Origin: an uncultured Clostridia bacterium
GTDB taxonomy: Bacteria > Bacillota > Clostridia > Oscillospirales > CAG-272
DNA length: 6,376 bases
Reading direction: 5' to 3'
NCBI GenBank assembly: GCA_937894775.1
Contig: CALAXC010000083.1
Span: 1-6,376 of the forward strand
Shown: piece after piece, positions 6,001 to 6,376 of the stretch
Layout of the letters: the number at the start of each line of letters is the position of its first letter
Position numbering within the stretch: position 1 is the stretch's first letter
Made by a program: the position numbers and the translations under genes
The notes under the pieces: model-generated
Told to the model about the DNA's origin: nothing
Seen by the model: the letters and a program-made list of their open reading frames with translations, nothing else
Database searches by the model: none

Positions 6001-6270
6001 ATGAAAACGAAATGGAAAGATACACCGATGTTACATAAGGTGATTACCGTGTTTTCGGTTATCGTCAGCCTTGCAGTTGTAACGTTGGCAGTATTACAAA
6101 TATTTGATATATGGACACAGGCAATCAATCTATGTGTTCCGCTGATGGGTGTAAATCTGCTTTGTCAGACCTATATGCAATGGAACACAAGCCGCAAGTC
6201 TGCATATACCACACTTTGCTGTGCTGCGATTGTTTTTGCCTGTGCAATCGCCGTGTTCTTTATCAAGTAA
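6001..6270 (+). CDS. 89-aa multi-helix membrane protein of unknown function
   Basis: This small integral membrane protein of 89 residues has a basic, soluble N-terminus (MKTKWKDTPMLHK) followed by three likely helices (about 13-35, 39-57 and 68-88). A basic loop (NTSRKSAY) lies between the last two. By the positive-inside rule the N-terminus and this loop would be cytoplasmic. The overall shape, with WKDTPMLHKVITVFSVIVSLAVV and a late LCCAAIVFACAIAVFFI helix, recalls short DUF3953-like membrane proteins of Firmicutes, but this is a weak memory match and no function follows. It starts 3 nt after the stop of the 51-aa gene, with AAAGG (5985-5989) 11 nt upstream, so it is in the same transcript. 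A separate downstream gene begins 13 nt later. Confidence 0.72.
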   Translation: MKTKWKDTPMLHKVITVFSVIVSLAVVTLAVLQIFDIWTQAINLCVPLMGVNLLCQTYMQWNTSRKSAYTTLCCAAIVFACAIAVFFIK

Positions 6271-6283
6271 CAGGGGGCGTATT

Positions 6284-6376
6284 ATGGCGAAGCACGAATT
6301 TGGAATTATGGAATCTGCTCCAATCAGCGGAAAGCGGTATGATGAGTATGAGCCTAAGAAATACAACTGCATAGCT
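6284..6376 (+). CDS. N-terminal start of a conserved-looking hypothetical protein (partial)
   Basis: ATG 6284 is preceded by AGGGGG (6272-6277) at 6 nt. The frame is open for 31 codons to the window end. The peptide starts MAKHEFGIMESAPISG and continues with KRYDEYEPKKYNCIA. The pattern FGIM-xx-AP-xx-G-xRYDxYxPxKYxCI is one I associate with a conserved uncharacterised protein common in gut Clostridia. It has no membrane helix or signal peptide in the visible part. Function unknown; the rest of the gene lies beyond the edge. Confidence 0.7.
   Translation, partial: MAKHEFGIMESAPISGKRYDEYEPKKYNCIA

Noticed and set aside
5745..6128. 127-codon ORF on the - strand spanning the kdpE end and the small membrane genes
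   Set aside because: It is antisense to three tightly packed + strand genes with good starts. Its hydrophobic look is a mirror of the membrane codons on the other strand.

Overview
The window looks like a stretch of a Firmicutes (Clostridia-type, gut-commensal-like) chromosome or integrated accessory region. The reasons are strong AGGAGG-type ribosome binding sites, moderate base composition, Gram-positive-style KtrAB and KdpDE proteins, and a c-di-AMP-type motif in the sensor kinase. The genus cannot be fixed from the sequence, and no rRNA, tRNA, CRISPR array or transposase is visible.

Left edge (1-637): the last 63 codons of a YeiH-type membrane protein, then about 55 codons of a prolipoprotein diacylglyceryl transferase (Lgt) start. 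The Lgt reading frame collapses near 376-394 and is followed, in another frame, by the C-terminal tail of a different membrane protein that looks like a chromate transporter. This stretch reads as a deletion or recombination scar holding two broken genes. A strong rho-independent terminator (645-678) closes it.

Centre (about 700-5845): a K+ homeostasis locus, all on the + strand. A promoter with a perfect TATAAT precedes ktrB (K+ channel-like subunit) and ktrA (RCK gating subunit). Then come an unrecognised 99-residue one-helix membrane protein, a shortened KdpD-like sensor kinase with its own extended -10 promoter, and a KdpE-type response regulator overlapping the kinase by 8 nt. No kdpFABC genes are in view, so the two-component pair is most simply read as controlling the neighbouring Ktr system. 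The kinase lacks the N-terminal ATP-binding KdpD domain. It keeps a universal stress protein (USP) domain that matches exactly the SXS-X20-FTAXY motif known for c-di-AMP binding in Staphylococcus aureus KdpD.

Right edge (5842-6376): two small membrane proteins of unknown function (51 and 89 aa), the first overlapping kdpE by ATGA, and the first 31 codons of a conserved-looking protein that runs off the window. No terminator is visible between ktrB and the right end, so these small genes probably share transcripts with the K+ locus. The most interesting points are the predicted c-di-AMP input into both transporter gating and gene control, the 99-aa membrane protein inside the cassette, and the small membrane proteins coupled to kdpE.
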